Assembly (NCBI RefSeq): GCF_034377145.1 | Contig: NZ_CP139707.1 | Location: 1,931,001 to 1,995,000 of the forward strand | Source: Sulfitobacter sp. OXR-159 | GTDB lineage: Bacteria > Pseudomonadota > Alphaproteobacteria > Rhodobacterales > Rhodobacteraceae | Reading direction: 5' to 3' | DNA length: 64,000 bases | The notes under the pieces: generated by a model | What the model saw: only the letters and a program-made list of their open reading frames with translations | Told to the model about the DNA's origin: nothing | The model's database searches: none | Position numbers and translations under genes: made by a program | Shown here: positions 1 through 8,820 of the stretch, one piece after another | Numbering within the stretch: position 1 is the stretch's first letter | How the letters are laid out: each line of letters opens with the position of its first letter

Positions 1-1030
1 CTCCTCTATGGACGGCTACGCACTGTGCCGGGCTGAGGTTGAGCCGGACGCGATGTTTAAGGTGGTTGGCGAGGCCGCGGCGGGCCATGGCTACACAGGG
101 ACGCTCCGCGCCGGGCAAGCCATCCGCATATTCACCGGCGCACCCATCCCCGATGGGGCCGATTTCGTGGTGATCCAAGAGGATGTCACCCGGCGCGGCA
201 ACCTTATCACCCTTGGCCACCGCATTGATGACAAAGACAATATCCGCCCTGCTGGGGGTGATTTCACCCAAGGCGAAGAGCTCACTGCTCCGCGCATTCT
301 GCGCCCCGCCGACGTGGCGTTGCTCGCCGCGATGAACGTGGCGAGAGTGCCCGTCACCCGCAAACCCGCCATCGCGATCCTCGCCACAGGCGATGAATTG
401 GTGCAACCCGGCGAGAGCCCCGGCCCTGACCAGATCATCGCCTCCAACAGCTACGGCCTTGCCGCGATGTTCGAGGATGCAGGCGCCGAGGTGCGTATGC
501 TGCCCATCGCGCGCGACACCGCGGCCTCGCTCAAACAAGCCTTCGCCTTGGCCCGCGGCGCGGACCTTATTGTCACGATCGGCGGCGCTTCGGTGGGCGA
601 CCACGACCTGATTGCGCCGATCGCGGCGGAGCTCGGCATGCAGCAGGCTTTTTACAAAGTCGCCATGCGCCCGGGCAAGCCCCTGATGGCAGGCAAAATC
701 GGAGCTTCAGCAATGATCGGGCTGCCGGGAAACCCAGTCTCAGCAATGGTTTGCGGGGCGGTCTTCGTCTTGCCGATGCTGCGGCGGATGTTGGGCTTGC
801 AAGACGTTCAAGCCCCCCTGCGCGATGCGCCCCTTGGGCGCGGCATTGGCCCAAATGGTCAGCGAGCGCACTATATGCGAGCTCAGCTTCGCGATGGAGC
901 ACTTTATCCGGATGATCGTCAGGATTCATCCCTTCTGTCCGTCTTGGCACAGGCGGATGCTTTGATGGTTCGTCCGCCCGCGGATCCAGCAAGGAATGCC
1001 GGGGATATACAGCAGTACATTTTGATTTAA
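1..1030 (+). CDS. moeA: Molybdopterin molybdenumtransferase MoeA, 5'-truncated by the window
   Basis: MoeA inserts molybdenum into adenylylated molybdopterin in the last step of Mo-cofactor synthesis in the cytoplasm. The frame is open from base 2 (the first visible residues are SSMDGYA), so the start lies upstream; about 342 residues are seen against a usual ~400, so roughly 60 are missing. The visible part begins at the family's MDGYA motif and carries the MoCF-binding signatures TGDEL, GGASVGDHD and the loop RPGKPLMAG, then LPGNPVSAM and the small C-terminal domain. The lexA promoter follows directly. A MoeA-like protein and XdhC lie 50 kb away beside a molybdenum hydroxylase, so the cofactor made here has a customer in the same window. 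Family assignment is secure. Confidence 0.93.
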   Translation, partial: SSMDGYALCRAEVEPDAMFKVVGEAAAGHGYTGTLRAGQAIRIFTGAPIPDGADFVVIQEDVTRRGNLITLGHRIDDKDNIRPAGGDFTQGEELTAPRILRPADVALLAAMNVARVPVTRKPAIAILATGDELVQPGESPGPDQIIASNSYGLAAMFEDAGAEVRMLPIARDTAASLKQAFALARGADLIVTIGGASVGDHDLIAPIAAELGMQQAFYKVAMRPGKPLMAGKIGASAMIGLPGNPVSAMVCGAVFVLPMLRRMLGLQDVQAPLRDAPLGRGIGPNGQRAHYMRAQLRDGALYPDDRQDSSLLSVLAQADALMVRPPADPARNAGDIQQYILI

Positions 1031-1042
1031 CGCCTGCAGCGG

Positions 1043-1071
1043 TTGACACAAAACAAGAACATCCCTAGAAC
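1043..1071 (+). promoter_or_regulatory. lexA promoter with an overlapping SOS (LexA) box
   Basis: TTGACA at 1043-1048 is followed after 17 bp by TAGAAC at 1066-1071, a good sigma70-type promoter. GAAC-N7-GAAC spans 1057-1071; read on the other strand it is GTTC-N7-GTTC, the direct-repeat LexA box known for Alphaproteobacteria. It covers the -10 element, so bound LexA should block its own promoter. The position, 31 bp before the lexA ATG, supports autoregulation. Seen directly; the function is inferred from the known box. Confidence 0.85.
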
Positions 1072-1101
1072 AAAAGCAATAAAAGCTTCAGGGGCCCTGC
1101 G

Positions 1102-1797
1102 ATGCTGACCAAAAAACAACTCGATTTGCTTTCTTTCATTCACCAGCGCGTGCAGCGCGACGGCGTCCCGCCGAGTTTTGATGAGATGAAGTTGGCACTC
1201 GATCTGCGGTCAAAATCTGGCATTCACCGTTTGATCACGGCACTAGAAGAACGCGGATTTATCCGGCGCCTTGCCCATCGTGCCCGCGCGATCGAAGTGG
1301 TCAAACTCCCGGAAAGCCTCGGCGGTGCGCCCGGTTTTGCCCCGCGCGTGATTGACGGAGATCGCCCCGACGCCCCGCCGCCGCCCGCAGCACAATCGGT
1401 CACGGCGCAGCACGCCTTTGATGTGCCGGTCATGGGTCGGATCGCTGCCGGTGTTCCGATTGAGGCGATCTCACAAGTCTCGCATAGCGTTACGGTTCCC
1501 GGTGGAATGATCGCCGGTCAAAGCGAGCATTACGCGCTTGAGGTGCGGGGCGACTCGATGATTGAGGCGGGCATTAACGATGGCGACATCGTGGTGATCC
1601 GCGAGACATCTGTGGCCGACAACGGTGATATCGTGGTCGCGTTGGTCGAGGATCAAGAGGCGACGCTGAAACGTTTCCGTAGGCAGGGGTCTTCGGTCGC
1701 GTTGGAAGCGGCAAACGCGGCCTATGAAACCCGCGTACTGCCTTCGGATAAGGTTAAGGTTCAGGGTCGACTGGTGGGGTTGATCCGCACCTACTAA
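1102..1797 (+). CDS. lexA: SOS-response repressor LexA
   Basis: LexA represses DNA-damage genes and cleaves itself when stimulated by RecA filaments. The 231 residues match the family length: an N-terminal winged helix-turn-helix (about 1-65), a Pro/Ala-rich linker (about 70-105), and an S24 peptidase domain. Visible catalytic features are the scissile bond Ala116-Gly117 (in GRIAAGVP), nucleophile Ser152 (in GDSMIEAG) and Lys190 (in EATLKRF). The SOS box and promoter just upstream indicate autoregulation. The stop overlaps the stop of convergent comEC by 3 bp, so the two genes are tail to tail without a spacer. Confidence 0.97.
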   Translation: MLTKKQLDLLSFIHQRVQRDGVPPSFDEMKLALDLRSKSGIHRLITALEERGFIRRLAHRARAIEVVKLPESLGGAPGFAPRVIDGDRPDAPPPPAAQSVTAQHAFDVPVMGRIAAGVPIEAISQVSHSVTVPGGMIAGQSEHYALEVRGDSMIEAGINDGDIVVIRETSVADNGDIVVALVEDQEATLKRFRRQGSSVALEAANAAYETRVLPSDKVKVQGRLVGLIRTY

Positions 1798-3818
1798 CGC
1801 TTTGGCCTGCTGTTCCACAAACGCAATCCGGCACGGTCCCTCGCGGTGGTGATTTGCCAACCCTGGGACGATTTGGTTAGCGCCAGTGCGCCGGTTTCAC
1901 GTAGGCGAACGGGATCATAGATTGGGCAGCCCCAAGCCTGGGCTGCCTTTATCTCGACAGATGCCACCACGATATCTTCCGGCTGACAGCCGGTAAATGC
2001 GGCGACCGCCCGTTTTCCTGAAAGGTGGATAATTCTATCCTCTTGCGCGGCCCACCTTTGAGCGGCCATGGCCTGATCAACGCCGTCGCCGTCATTTTCC
2101 AACCAATTGCGGGCAACAAATCCAGCGCCCCTCTCTTTGCTGAGCGCCCTGCCCGCCGGGGTCATTACACCCACCAACGTCCCAGTATCAGCGACAAGCA
2201 CATCGGGGCGCGTGGCCCCCTGCCAAAGGGCGAAGGACAGCAGCATCGCGGGCCCGCCCAACCAGCGCATGCGGCCTTGCCACAGGATGAGCCATAGAAA
2301 TCCAAGCGACAGAAGCGGCAGCACCCATCCCCCCGGCCCCGGCACGAAACTGCGCGCGCCGGGCAGATGCGCCACCAGATCCGCGACCGATAGTATCCAC
2401 CTCAGGCCGAGCCCCATCGCCCAAAGCGGCAGCCCCTCGCCCCCTATGGGCGCGAGGATGGCGGCCAGCACGGCGGCGGGAATGACCAAGACGCCCATCA
2501 ACGGGACCGAAAGCAGGTTTGCCACCAGCCCGTAATGTGCGACCGTGTTAAAATGCGCGGCGGAGATTGGCGCGGTGGCGAAACCCGCAACGGCTGAGGA
2601 GATCACGATAGCAGCGACCGGGCGCAGGCGCTTGGGGATGACCTCACCCTCGAAGTCGCGCATCCAGCCAAAGACTGCGACAAGCGCAGTGGTCGCGGCG
2701 AATGACATCTGGAACCCCGGCCCCATCAGCGCCTCGGGGCGCAGGGTCAGCACGATAATCCCCGCCACGGCGACGGCCCGCAACGAAATCGCCCGCCGCC
2801 CGATCATCAGCGCGCACAGGGCGACGGCGCACATAATATAGGCCCGCTCGGTCGCGACATTCCCGCCCGAAAGCGCGAGATAGCCGGTTGCGGCGATAAG
2901 AGCAGCCGCCGCCGCGATGCTGCGGCTGGGCCAGCCTGTGGCCGATACCGGATGCAGAGCAAGGATCAACCGCGCCGCGCCAAAGACGACCGCGCTAAGC
3001 AGCCCCATGTGCAGTCCTGAGATCGCCAATAGATGCGCCAGATTGCTGCTGCGCAGGTTTTGCAGCGCGGCTTGCGAAATGGCGCTGCGGTCGCCGGTGG
3101 TGATGGCGGCGGCAAAACCGCCAATGTCTCCGGGCAGATGCGCGCGGACCCGTGCCGATGCGGCCATGCGCAGCCGAAACAGGGCCAGATCGGGGTCCCT
3201 TTCGGCTGGTTCTGCGATCCCCAATAGCGGCACCCGGGCATAACCGACCGCACCCAGCCCCGCGAACCAAGCGTGGCGCTGAAAATCAAATCCGCCGGGT
3301 TCAACCGGGCCCGCGGGCGGCGACAGATGAGCCGTGGTCATCACCAGCATGCCCGGCTTGGGCGCAACCGCGCCGGAGAGTTTCGAGTGGAGCGAGACCC
3401 GGACCCGGCTCGGCGTACGCGCGGGCGGCACCCGCTCTAACCGGACCTGATCAAGCGTGACTCGCGGCACATCAGATTGACTGCGGTCAAGCGCCACGAC
3501 GCGCCCTTCGACAGCGCCGTAGTAACGCCAGCCGAGCACGGGGGCGCTTATCGAATGCGCCCGAAACGCCGCGAGGAGCAATCCCAGCAGAACCAGGGCC
3601 AAACCGACCGCGAAGGGTGCGGTAACCTCAGGCAATGCCCGCGCCACAACCGCCAACGCGGCGACGGCGAGTGCGGTGGCCCAAAGCAATGGTATCGAAG
3701 GCTCCGCCGCCAGCGAAAAATACCATCCGATCCCCAAGGCGAGACAGACCGGCACCCAGCCGAACAGATGCCCCCGCTGGCGCAGCATCACGGTGCTGAA
3801 CTGGTTCCAAAGGCCCAT
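1794..3818 (-). CDS. comEC: ComEC/Rec2 family DNA-uptake channel protein
   Basis: ComEC forms the inner-membrane channel that brings single-stranded DNA into the cytoplasm during transformation. The sequence has many hydrophobic segments and the competence-domain motif [10 protein letters not shown] near residue 265. I chose the ATG at 3818 (674 residues) because GGGGG precedes it at a suitable distance; TTG and GTG alternatives at 3857 and 3839 are in frame. The C-terminal ~150 residues start with ADTGTLVGV, where family members have a metallo-beta-lactamase-like domain, but no HxHxDH metal motif is visible, so that part is short or degenerate. It is convergent with lexA and divergent from gltX. 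Competence itself is inferred; the other com genes are not in the window. Confidence 0.88.
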   Translation of the reverse strand: MGLWNQFSTVMLRQRGHLFGWVPVCLALGIGWYFSLAAEPSIPLLWATALAVAALAVVARALPEVTAPFAVGLALVLLGLLLAAFRAHSISAPVLGWRYYGAVEGRVVALDRSQSDVPRVTLDQVRLERVPPARTPSRVRVSLHSKLSGAVAPKPGMLVMTTAHLSPPAGPVEPGGFDFQRHAWFAGLGAVGYARVPLLGIAEPAERDPDLALFRLRMAASARVRAHLPGDIGGFAAAITTGDRSAISQAALQNLRSSNLAHLLAISGLHMGLLSAVVFGAARLILALHPVSATGWPSRSIAAAAALIAATGYLALSGGNVATERAYIMCAVALCALMIGRRAISLRAVAVAGIIVLTLRPEALMGPGFQMSFAATTALVAVFGWMRDFEGEVIPKRLRPVAAIVISSAVAGFATAPISAAHFNTVAHYGLVANLLSVPLMGVLVIPAAVLAAILAPIGGEGLPLWAMGLGLRWILSVADLVAHLPGARSFVPGPGGWVLPLLSLGFLWLILWQGRMRWLGGPAMLLSFALWQGATRPDVLVADTGTLVGVMTPAGRALSKERGAGFVARNWLENDGDGVDQAMAAQRWAAQEDRIIHLSGKRAVAAFTGCQPEDIVVASVEIKAAQAWGCPIYDPVRLRETGALALTKSSQGWQITTARDRAGLRLWNSRPKR

Positions 3819-3933
3819 GCTTGCCCCCGCGGATCGCACTGGATAGACAGACGTCAAATCCTAGGACCGGTAGGGTTACCAAACGGTAAACGCCGCTCCG
3901 AGCACAATATCTCTGACCGAAAGGCCCACCGCC

Positions 3934-5334
3934 ATGAACGCCCCTGTTGTGACCCGTTTCGCCCCGTCTCCTACCGGGTTCTTGCACATCGGCGGGGCGC
4001 GTACCGCCCTGTTTAATTGGCTCTATGCTCGTGGTCGGGGGGGCAAATTCCTGCTGCGCATTGAAGACACCGACCGCGCGCGGTCCACTCCAGAGGCGAC
4101 GAAAGCGATTCTCGCCGGCATGTCCTGGCTGGGCCTAGATCACGATGGCGAAATCGTCAGCCAGTTCGAAAACGCCCCCCGCCACGCCGAAGTGGCGAAT
4201 GAGCTGCTCGCAGCAGGTAAAGCCTATAAATGCTTCGCCAGCCAAGAAGAGATCACCGCCTTCCGCGAGGCCGCACGCGCCGAGGGACGCAGCACGCTCT
4301 ACCGCTCGCCCTGGCGCGACGCCGATCCGGCAAGCCACCCCGACGCGCCCTACGTGATCCGCATCAAAGCGCCGCTGGAAGGCACCACCGTGATCCGCGA
4401 TCAGGTGCAGGGGGATGTGACCATCCGCAACGATCAGCTTGACGATATGATCCTGCTCCGCTCGGACGGTACACCGGTTTATATGCTTGCCGTGGTGGTG
4501 GACGATCACGATATGGGCGTGACCCATGTGGTGCGCGGCGACGATCACCTCAACAATGCCGCCCGTCAGATGATGATCTATGAGGCGATGGGTTGGGACG
4601 TGCCGGTCTGGGCGCATATCCCGCTGATCCACGGCGCGGACGGCAAGAAGCTGTCGAAACGTCACGGGGCCTTGGGGGCGCAGGAATATCAGGTAATGGG
4701 CTACCCGGCAGCGGGGATGCGCAACTACCTTGCCCGGCTGGGGTGGAGCCACGGGGATGATGAATTCTTTACCGACGCACAGGCCCAAGAGTGGTTCGAC
4801 CTTGACGGCATCCGCAAAAGCCCCGCGCAATTCGACCTGAAAAAGCTCGAAAATCTTTGCGGCCAGCATATCGCGCAGGCCGATGATGCCGCGCTGCGGC
4901 GCGAAATCGAAGCCTATCTGGAGGCCGCAGGTCAGCCTGCCCTTACGGCACCCCAAGCCGAGGGTTTGGAGCGGGCGATGTATTGCCTCAAAGATCGCGC
5001 GAAGACATTCCCGGAACTGCTTGAAAAAGCGACCTTTGTCTTAGCCGAGCGCCCGATCACCCCGGATGAGAAAGCGGCAAAGAACCTCGATACGGTATCC
5101 CGTGGCATACTGTCGGAATTGACGCCGCAATTGCAAAATGCTAGCTGGAACAAAGAAACGCTGGAGGAGGTACTGAACGGCTTTGCTGCCGCGCATGACA
5201 CCAAATTTGGCAAGTTGGCGGGGCCGCTTCGGGCGGCTTTGGCTGGCAGGGCAGTCACCCCATCGGTTTTTGACATGATGTTGGTGCTGGGGCGCGATGA
5301 GACCCTTGCCCGACTGACGGACGCCGCGGCCTAA
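3934..5334 (+). CDS. gltX: Glutamyl-tRNA synthetase
   Basis: A class I aminoacyl-tRNA synthetase that charges tRNA(Glu) with glutamate in the cytoplasm. At 466 residues it has the usual bacterial length. The HIGH-type motif appears as [13 protein letters not shown] near residues 9-22 and the KMSKS-type loop as KKLSKRHG near 237-244, with the family's RIEDTD motif between them. Alphaproteobacteria often carry two gltX copies, one of which may be tRNA(Gln)-specific; the sequence alone does not tell me which this is. gltA follows at 115 bp, probably with its own leader. Confidence 0.96.
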   Translation: MNAPVVTRFAPSPTGFLHIGGARTALFNWLYARGRGGKFLLRIEDTDRARSTPEATKAILAGMSWLGLDHDGEIVSQFENAPRHAEVANELLAAGKAYKCFASQEEITAFREAARAEGRSTLYRSPWRDADPASHPDAPYVIRIKAPLEGTTVIRDQVQGDVTIRNDQLDDMILLRSDGTPVYMLAVVVDDHDMGVTHVVRGDDHLNNAARQMMIYEAMGWDVPVWAHIPLIHGADGKKLSKRHGALGAQEYQVMGYPAAGMRNYLARLGWSHGDDEFFTDAQAQEWFDLDGIRKSPAQFDLKKLENLCGQHIAQADDAALRREIEAYLEAAGQPALTAPQAEGLERAMYCLKDRAKTFPELLEKATFVLAERPITPDEKAAKNLDTVSRGILSELTPQLQNASWNKETLEEVLNGFAAAHDTKFGKLAGPLRAALAGRAVTPSVFDMMLVLGRDETLARLTDAAA

Positions 5335-5381
5335 GTTTTGGTTCACCACTTCTTTGGGCGGCAGGTATAACTGAACGGGAC

Positions 5382-5397
5382 AGCCCCATTTGGGGCT
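5382..5397 (+). terminator. Small hairpin between gltX and gltA
   Basis: AGCCCCA (5382-5388) and TGGGGCT (5391-5397) form a tight 7-bp inverted repeat in the 115-bp gap. There is no T-run, so it may be a weak terminator for gltX, an mRNA-stabilising hairpin, or part of the gltA leader. Confidence 0.3.
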
Positions 5398-5449
5398 AGG
5401 CCCAGACGGCGGGGAGCATCTCCGCAGCCTACATTCGGGAAGGGATTTC

Positions 5450-6745
5450 ATGACCAATAACAATAAAACCGCAACGCTGACGATCGACGATCAGAGCTTT
5501 GAGCTGCCGATTCACAGCCCCACCGACGGCCCCGATGTTGTCGACATCCGCAAGCTTTACGCTCAAGCGGGTGTCTTTACCTACGACCCGGGTTTTACCT
5601 CGACCGCTGCTTGCGACAGCACGATCACCTTTATTGACGGTGACGAGGGCGTGTTGCTGCACCGTGGCTACCCGATCGAGCAATTGGCGAGCAAATCGCA
5701 TTACCTCGAAGTTTGCTACCTGTTGCTTTACGGTGAACTGCCCTCCCCCAAGGCGCTTGAAGATTTCGAATGCTTGGTGACCAACCACACCATGCTGCAC
5801 GAGCAGATGATGAACTTCTTCCGTGGGTTCCGTCGCGACGCGCATCCGATGGCAATCATGGTGGGCGTGGTCGGCGCGATGTCGGCCTTCTATCACGACA
5901 GCACCGACATCAACGACGAGCACCAGCGCGAAGTCGCGACGATCCGTCTGATTGCCAAGATGCCGACCATCGCGGCGATGGCCTATAAATACACTATCGG
6001 CCAACCCTTCGTCTATCCGCGCAACGATCTGGACTATGCGTCGAACTTCCTGCGCATGTGCTTTGCCGTTCCGGCCGAAGACCATGAGGTTAACCCGATC
6101 CTGAGCCGTGCGATGGACCGGATCTTTACCCTCCACGCGGACCACGAACAGAACGCCTCGACCTCCACAGTGCGTCTGGCGTCTTCTTCGGGCGCCAACC
6201 CCTTCGCTTGTATCGCTGCTGGCATCGCCTGCCTCTGGGGTCCGGCGCATGGTGGTGCAAACCAAGCCTGCCTCGAGATGCTCAAGGAAATCGGCACGCC
6301 CGATCGCATTCCTGAGTTCATCGCCCGCGCCAAGGACAAAAACGATCCCTTCCGCCTGATGGGCTTTGGTCACCGCGTTTACAAAAACCATGACCCGCGC
6401 GCGACCGTGATGAAGGAAAGCGCCGACGAAGTTCTGGAACTGATGGGGGTCGAGAACAACCCGATCCTTCAGGTCGCCAAGGAACTGGAAAAGGCCGCGC
6501 TGGAAGATCCGTATTTCGCGGAGAAGAAGCTTTTCCCGAACGTGGATTTCTATTCCGGCATCATCCTCGAAGCGATGGGCTTCCCCACATCGATGTTCAC
6601 CCCGATCTTCGCGCTCGCGCGGACCGTGGGCTGGATCTCGCAGTGGAAAGAGCAGATCAGCGATCCGCAGCTTAAAATCGGTCGTCCGCGTCAGCTTTAC
6701 CTTGGTGAAGACAAGCGCGACTACGTCGACATCGAGAACCGCTGA
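5450..6745 (+). CDS. gltA: Citrate synthase (type II)
   Basis: Condenses acetyl-CoA and oxaloacetate to citrate, the entry reaction of the TCA cycle. The ATG at 5450 is preceded by a purine-rich GGGAAGGGA and gives 431 residues, the normal length of hexameric proteobacterial GltA; an in-frame ATG at 5390 would add 20 unlikely residues. Catalytic features are present: His near 229 in [10 protein letters not shown], His near 308 in GFGHRVYK and Asp near 366 in PNVDFYSG. A strong hairpin terminator follows the stop. Long open frames on the opposite strand are shadows. Confidence 0.97.
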   Translation: MTNNNKTATLTIDDQSFELPIHSPTDGPDVVDIRKLYAQAGVFTYDPGFTSTAACDSTITFIDGDEGVLLHRGYPIEQLASKSHYLEVCYLLLYGELPSPKALEDFECLVTNHTMLHEQMMNFFRGFRRDAHPMAIMVGVVGAMSAFYHDSTDINDEHQREVATIRLIAKMPTIAAMAYKYTIGQPFVYPRNDLDYASNFLRMCFAVPAEDHEVNPILSRAMDRIFTLHADHEQNASTSTVRLASSSGANPFACIAAGIACLWGPAHGGANQACLEMLKEIGTPDRIPEFIARAKDKNDPFRLMGFGHRVYKNHDPRATVMKESADEVLELMGVENNPILQVAKELEKAALEDPYFAEKKLFPNVDFYSGIILEAMGFPTSMFTPIFALARTVGWISQWKEQISDPQLKIGRPRQLYLGEDKRDYVDIENR

Positions 6746-6766
6746 ACCAACCGTCAGTGACTTCGC

Positions 6767-6792
6767 AAACGCCCCGGATTTCCGGGGCGTTT
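6767..6792 (+). terminator. Rho-independent terminator of gltA
   Basis: A perfect 12-bp stem: AAACGCCCCGGA (6767-6778) pairs with TCCGGGGCGTTT (6781-6792), followed by a T-rich CGCATTTT. It lies 21 bp after the gltA stop. Confidence 0.85.
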
Positions 6793-7224
6793 CGCATTTT
6801 GCCCCGGCCCTGCAAACGGCACCCGCATGGGACGTTGTTGACCCTAGGGCAACAATTAAGATGCGAAGTGGCGTGCGAATACCCCGGCTCCGAATCGCGT
6901 AAATCGACGCCACTTCTCGCGACGTATGCAATGGGTCCGAAAAACAGTGAATGTTTCCAAGCGTTTTGCCAGTTGCGAAACACCGAGGCGCAAATTACGG
7001 CCAAATTACGGCACTGTTTCGCCCCGCGTGACAATGGCCCAGTCCCGCTTGACGGGAATCCCCCCGGGGCGATACCCTCACATCAAGAGGCCTTTTCGGG
7101 GTGGGAAAGGCATTATCGCGGCACTGCATTGAGGGATTTCCCCTCTCGCGGTCCGGCTGGAGTCCGCCCCAAAGGTAGATGATATTTGGCAGCTAGCAGC
7201 CCGCCCGCGACGAAGGAAAGCACG
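6793..7224. other. 432-bp intergenic region with two hairpins and a tandem repeat
   Basis: I find no convincing gene here. It holds TTGTTG/CAACAA flanking CCC-TA-GGG (6835-6855), a longer inverted repeat GAAGTGGCGT (6865-6874) with ACGCCACTTC (6907-6916), and an exact 11-bp tandem repeat CAAATTACGGC (6991-7001 and 7002-7012). The two hairpins could belong to a small structured RNA; the tandem repeat could be a regulator site for the gene at 7225. No clear T-tract terminator follows the hairpins. Confidence 0.5.
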
Positions 7225-7524
7225 ATGACCGGATCAGAACGGACCAAAGGGCTTCGCTGGGACTGCGCCACCGGTCTGACGCCCGCCAAGACCAGTGAAA
7301 TCCCCGGCCCTCAGGGTGCACTGGTGCCCGACACCCTGCATGATTGCGATCAGATCGCGGTGGTCTATGACAAGGGCCAGACCCCGCCACGGATCACCAT
7401 CGCGCAGGTGTCGAACTCCGTGCATACGGTTTTGGCGGATGGGGTCGCGGTGGCGGTGGTGGCGCGGGCCCATGGCCCGGCACCTTCGGCAAGCGATGTG
7501 CTTTTGGTCGAGCGGAGCTGCTAG
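7225..7524 (+). CDS. Hypothetical protein, 99 residues
   Basis: I do not recognise this protein. The ATG at 7225 follows GAAGGA and is preferred over an in-frame TTG at 7186. The product is soluble-looking, with no signal peptide or membrane segment. Its C-terminal half alternates short hydrophobic runs (ITIAQVSN, HTVLADGVAVAVVARA) that look like beta strands. It is convergent with the paaG-like gene, the two stops being 2 bp apart. Coding bias is plausible and there is a good ribosome-binding site, but with no recognised family the call rests on those alone. Confidence 0.55.
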   Translation: MTGSERTKGLRWDCATGLTPAKTSEIPGPQGALVPDTLHDCDQIAVVYDKGQTPPRITIAQVSNSVHTVLADGVAVAVVARAHGPAPSASDVLLVERSC

Positions 7525-7526
7525 CC

Positions 7527-8300
7527 TTACCGACCCTGAAACTTCGGGCTGCGCTTTTGGGTAAAGGCCATGACCCCTTCGGCGAAATCTTGTGACTTTC
7601 CGCAGCGGCCCTGCGCCTCGGCCTCCAGCGACAGTTGATCCTCCAACCCATTGTCCCAAGACGCGCGGATCGCTTTCTTGGCCTCTGCATAGGCCGCTGT
7701 AGGGCCGGCGGCCAGTTGTGTGGCCTTGGCGCGCCAATGGGCGTCGAATTCCGCATCCGGTACGGCTTGCCAGATCATGCCCCAGTCATCGGCCTGCCGC
7801 GCGGTGATCTTATCGGCGAAAAGGGCCGCGCCCATCGCCTTGGCCATGCCCATCTGGCGCGGCAGCGCATAGGTGCCGCCCGCGTCAGGGATCAAGCCAA
7901 TGCGGGTGAAAGCCTGCATGAAATAAGCGCTCTCACTGGCAAAGACGACATCGGCGGCCAACGCGATATTCGCCCCCGCCCCCGCTGCCGGGCCGTTCAC
8001 GGCGGCGATAGTCGGCACGGGGCAGTTGATGATGGCGCGCAGCAGCGGGGCATATTCTTCGCGCAGTGTTTTCTCCAGATCGGCGACGCCGCCTGCCCGG
8101 TCGGCCAAGTCCTGCCCCGAGCAAAAGGCACGCCCCGCCCCTGTCAGGACCACGACCCGCGCCGCGCGCCCGCCTTCGGTCACCGCATGGGTTAGCTCCG
8201 CCCGCATTTGGGTGGTCAGCGCATTCATCTTGTCGGCGCGGTTCAGCGTGATCAACGCGACATCATCGGTCAGCGCATAGGTGATCGTTTCATAGTCCAT
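7527..8300 (-). CDS. paaG: Enoyl-CoA hydratase/isomerase family protein, PaaG-like
   Basis: A crotonase-fold enzyme acting on CoA thioesters. The 257 residues from the ATG at 8300 contain the oxyanion-hole regions FCSGQDLADR and NGPAAGAGANIALAADV. The stretch IGLIPDAGGTYALPR followed by DDWGMIWQAV is typical of PaaG, the 1,2-epoxyphenylacetyl-CoA isomerase (oxepin-CoA forming) of phenylacetate degradation. The rest of the paa pathway is absent, so the exact substrate stays uncertain; a general enoyl-CoA hydratase is the alternative. An upstream ATG at 8336 would add 12 atypical residues. It is the last gene of a long minus-strand run, 67 bp after ccmH. Confidence 0.8.
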   Translation of the reverse strand: MDYETITYALTDDVALITLNRADKMNALTTQMRAELTHAVTEGGRAARVVVLTGAGRAFCSGQDLADRAGGVADLEKTLREEYAPLLRAIINCPVPTIAAVNGPAAGAGANIALAADVVFASESAYFMQAFTRIGLIPDAGGTYALPRQMGMAKAMGAALFADKITARQADDWGMIWQAVPDAEFDAHWRAKATQLAAGPTAAYAEAKKAIRASWDNGLEDQLSLEAEAQGRCGKSQDFAEGVMAFTQKRSPKFQGR

Positions 8301-8367
8301 CTTGCTATCCTTGATTGCTTGGCCGCAGCATATCAAAGCAAGTTGTCACTGCCAGTGCAACGGGGCG

Positions 8368-8820
8368 TCAGCGGTCGAGAATATCGCGCAGGCGGGCTTC
8401 TTCCTCGGGCGAGAGTGGGGCCTCGGTCGGGGTTTTGCTGCGCGCACGGCCACGCAGATAGACCACCCCGAGCCCTCCGGCCAACAAAAGCATCAGCGGT
8501 CCCGCGCCCCACAGCAGCCAATTGGCCCCCGTGGCCTGCGGGTTAAGCAGGACATATTCACCGTAGCGGTCGACAATGAAATCCACCGCTTCCTCATCGC
8601 TGTCGCCTGCCACTAACCGTTCGCGCAGCAAGATGCGCAGATCGCGCGCAAGGCTTGCGTTGCTCTCATCGATGCTTTCGTTACGGCAAACGAGGCAGCG
8701 CAGACCTTGGCTCAGCTCCCGCGCGCGGGCCTCCAATGCGGGATCGTCCAACACCTCGTCAGGCTGAACCGCCCAAAGCGGGCTGGCGAGCAGGGTCAGG
8801 ATCAGCAGCAGCCGCTTCAT
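8368..8820 (-). CDS. ccmH: Cytochrome c maturation protein CcmH
   Basis: CcmH (Ccl2 in Rhodobacter) keeps apocytochrome cysteines reduced and forms part of the heme ligation complex in the periplasm. The 150-residue product begins with a signal peptide (MKRLLLILTLLASPLWA). It has the redox motif RCLVC in LRCLVCRNESI, the conserved YGEYVLL region, and a C-terminal membrane segment (WLLWGAGPLMLLLAG...). The start at 8820 overlaps the ccmF stop by 4 bp (ATGA), so the two are translationally coupled. No CcmI-like extension is present. Confidence 0.94.
   Translation of the reverse strand: MKRLLLILTLLASPLWAVQPDEVLDDPALEARARELSQGLRCLVCRNESIDESNASLARDLRILLRERLVAGDSDEEAVDFIVDRYGEYVLLNPQATGANWLLWGAGPLMLLLAGGLGVVYLRGRARSKTPTEAPLSPEEEARLRDILDR

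Noticed and set aside
5429..6931. A 500-codon open frame on the minus strand over gltA
   Set aside because: Shadow of gltA; the sense frame has all citrate synthase motifs and a good RBS.
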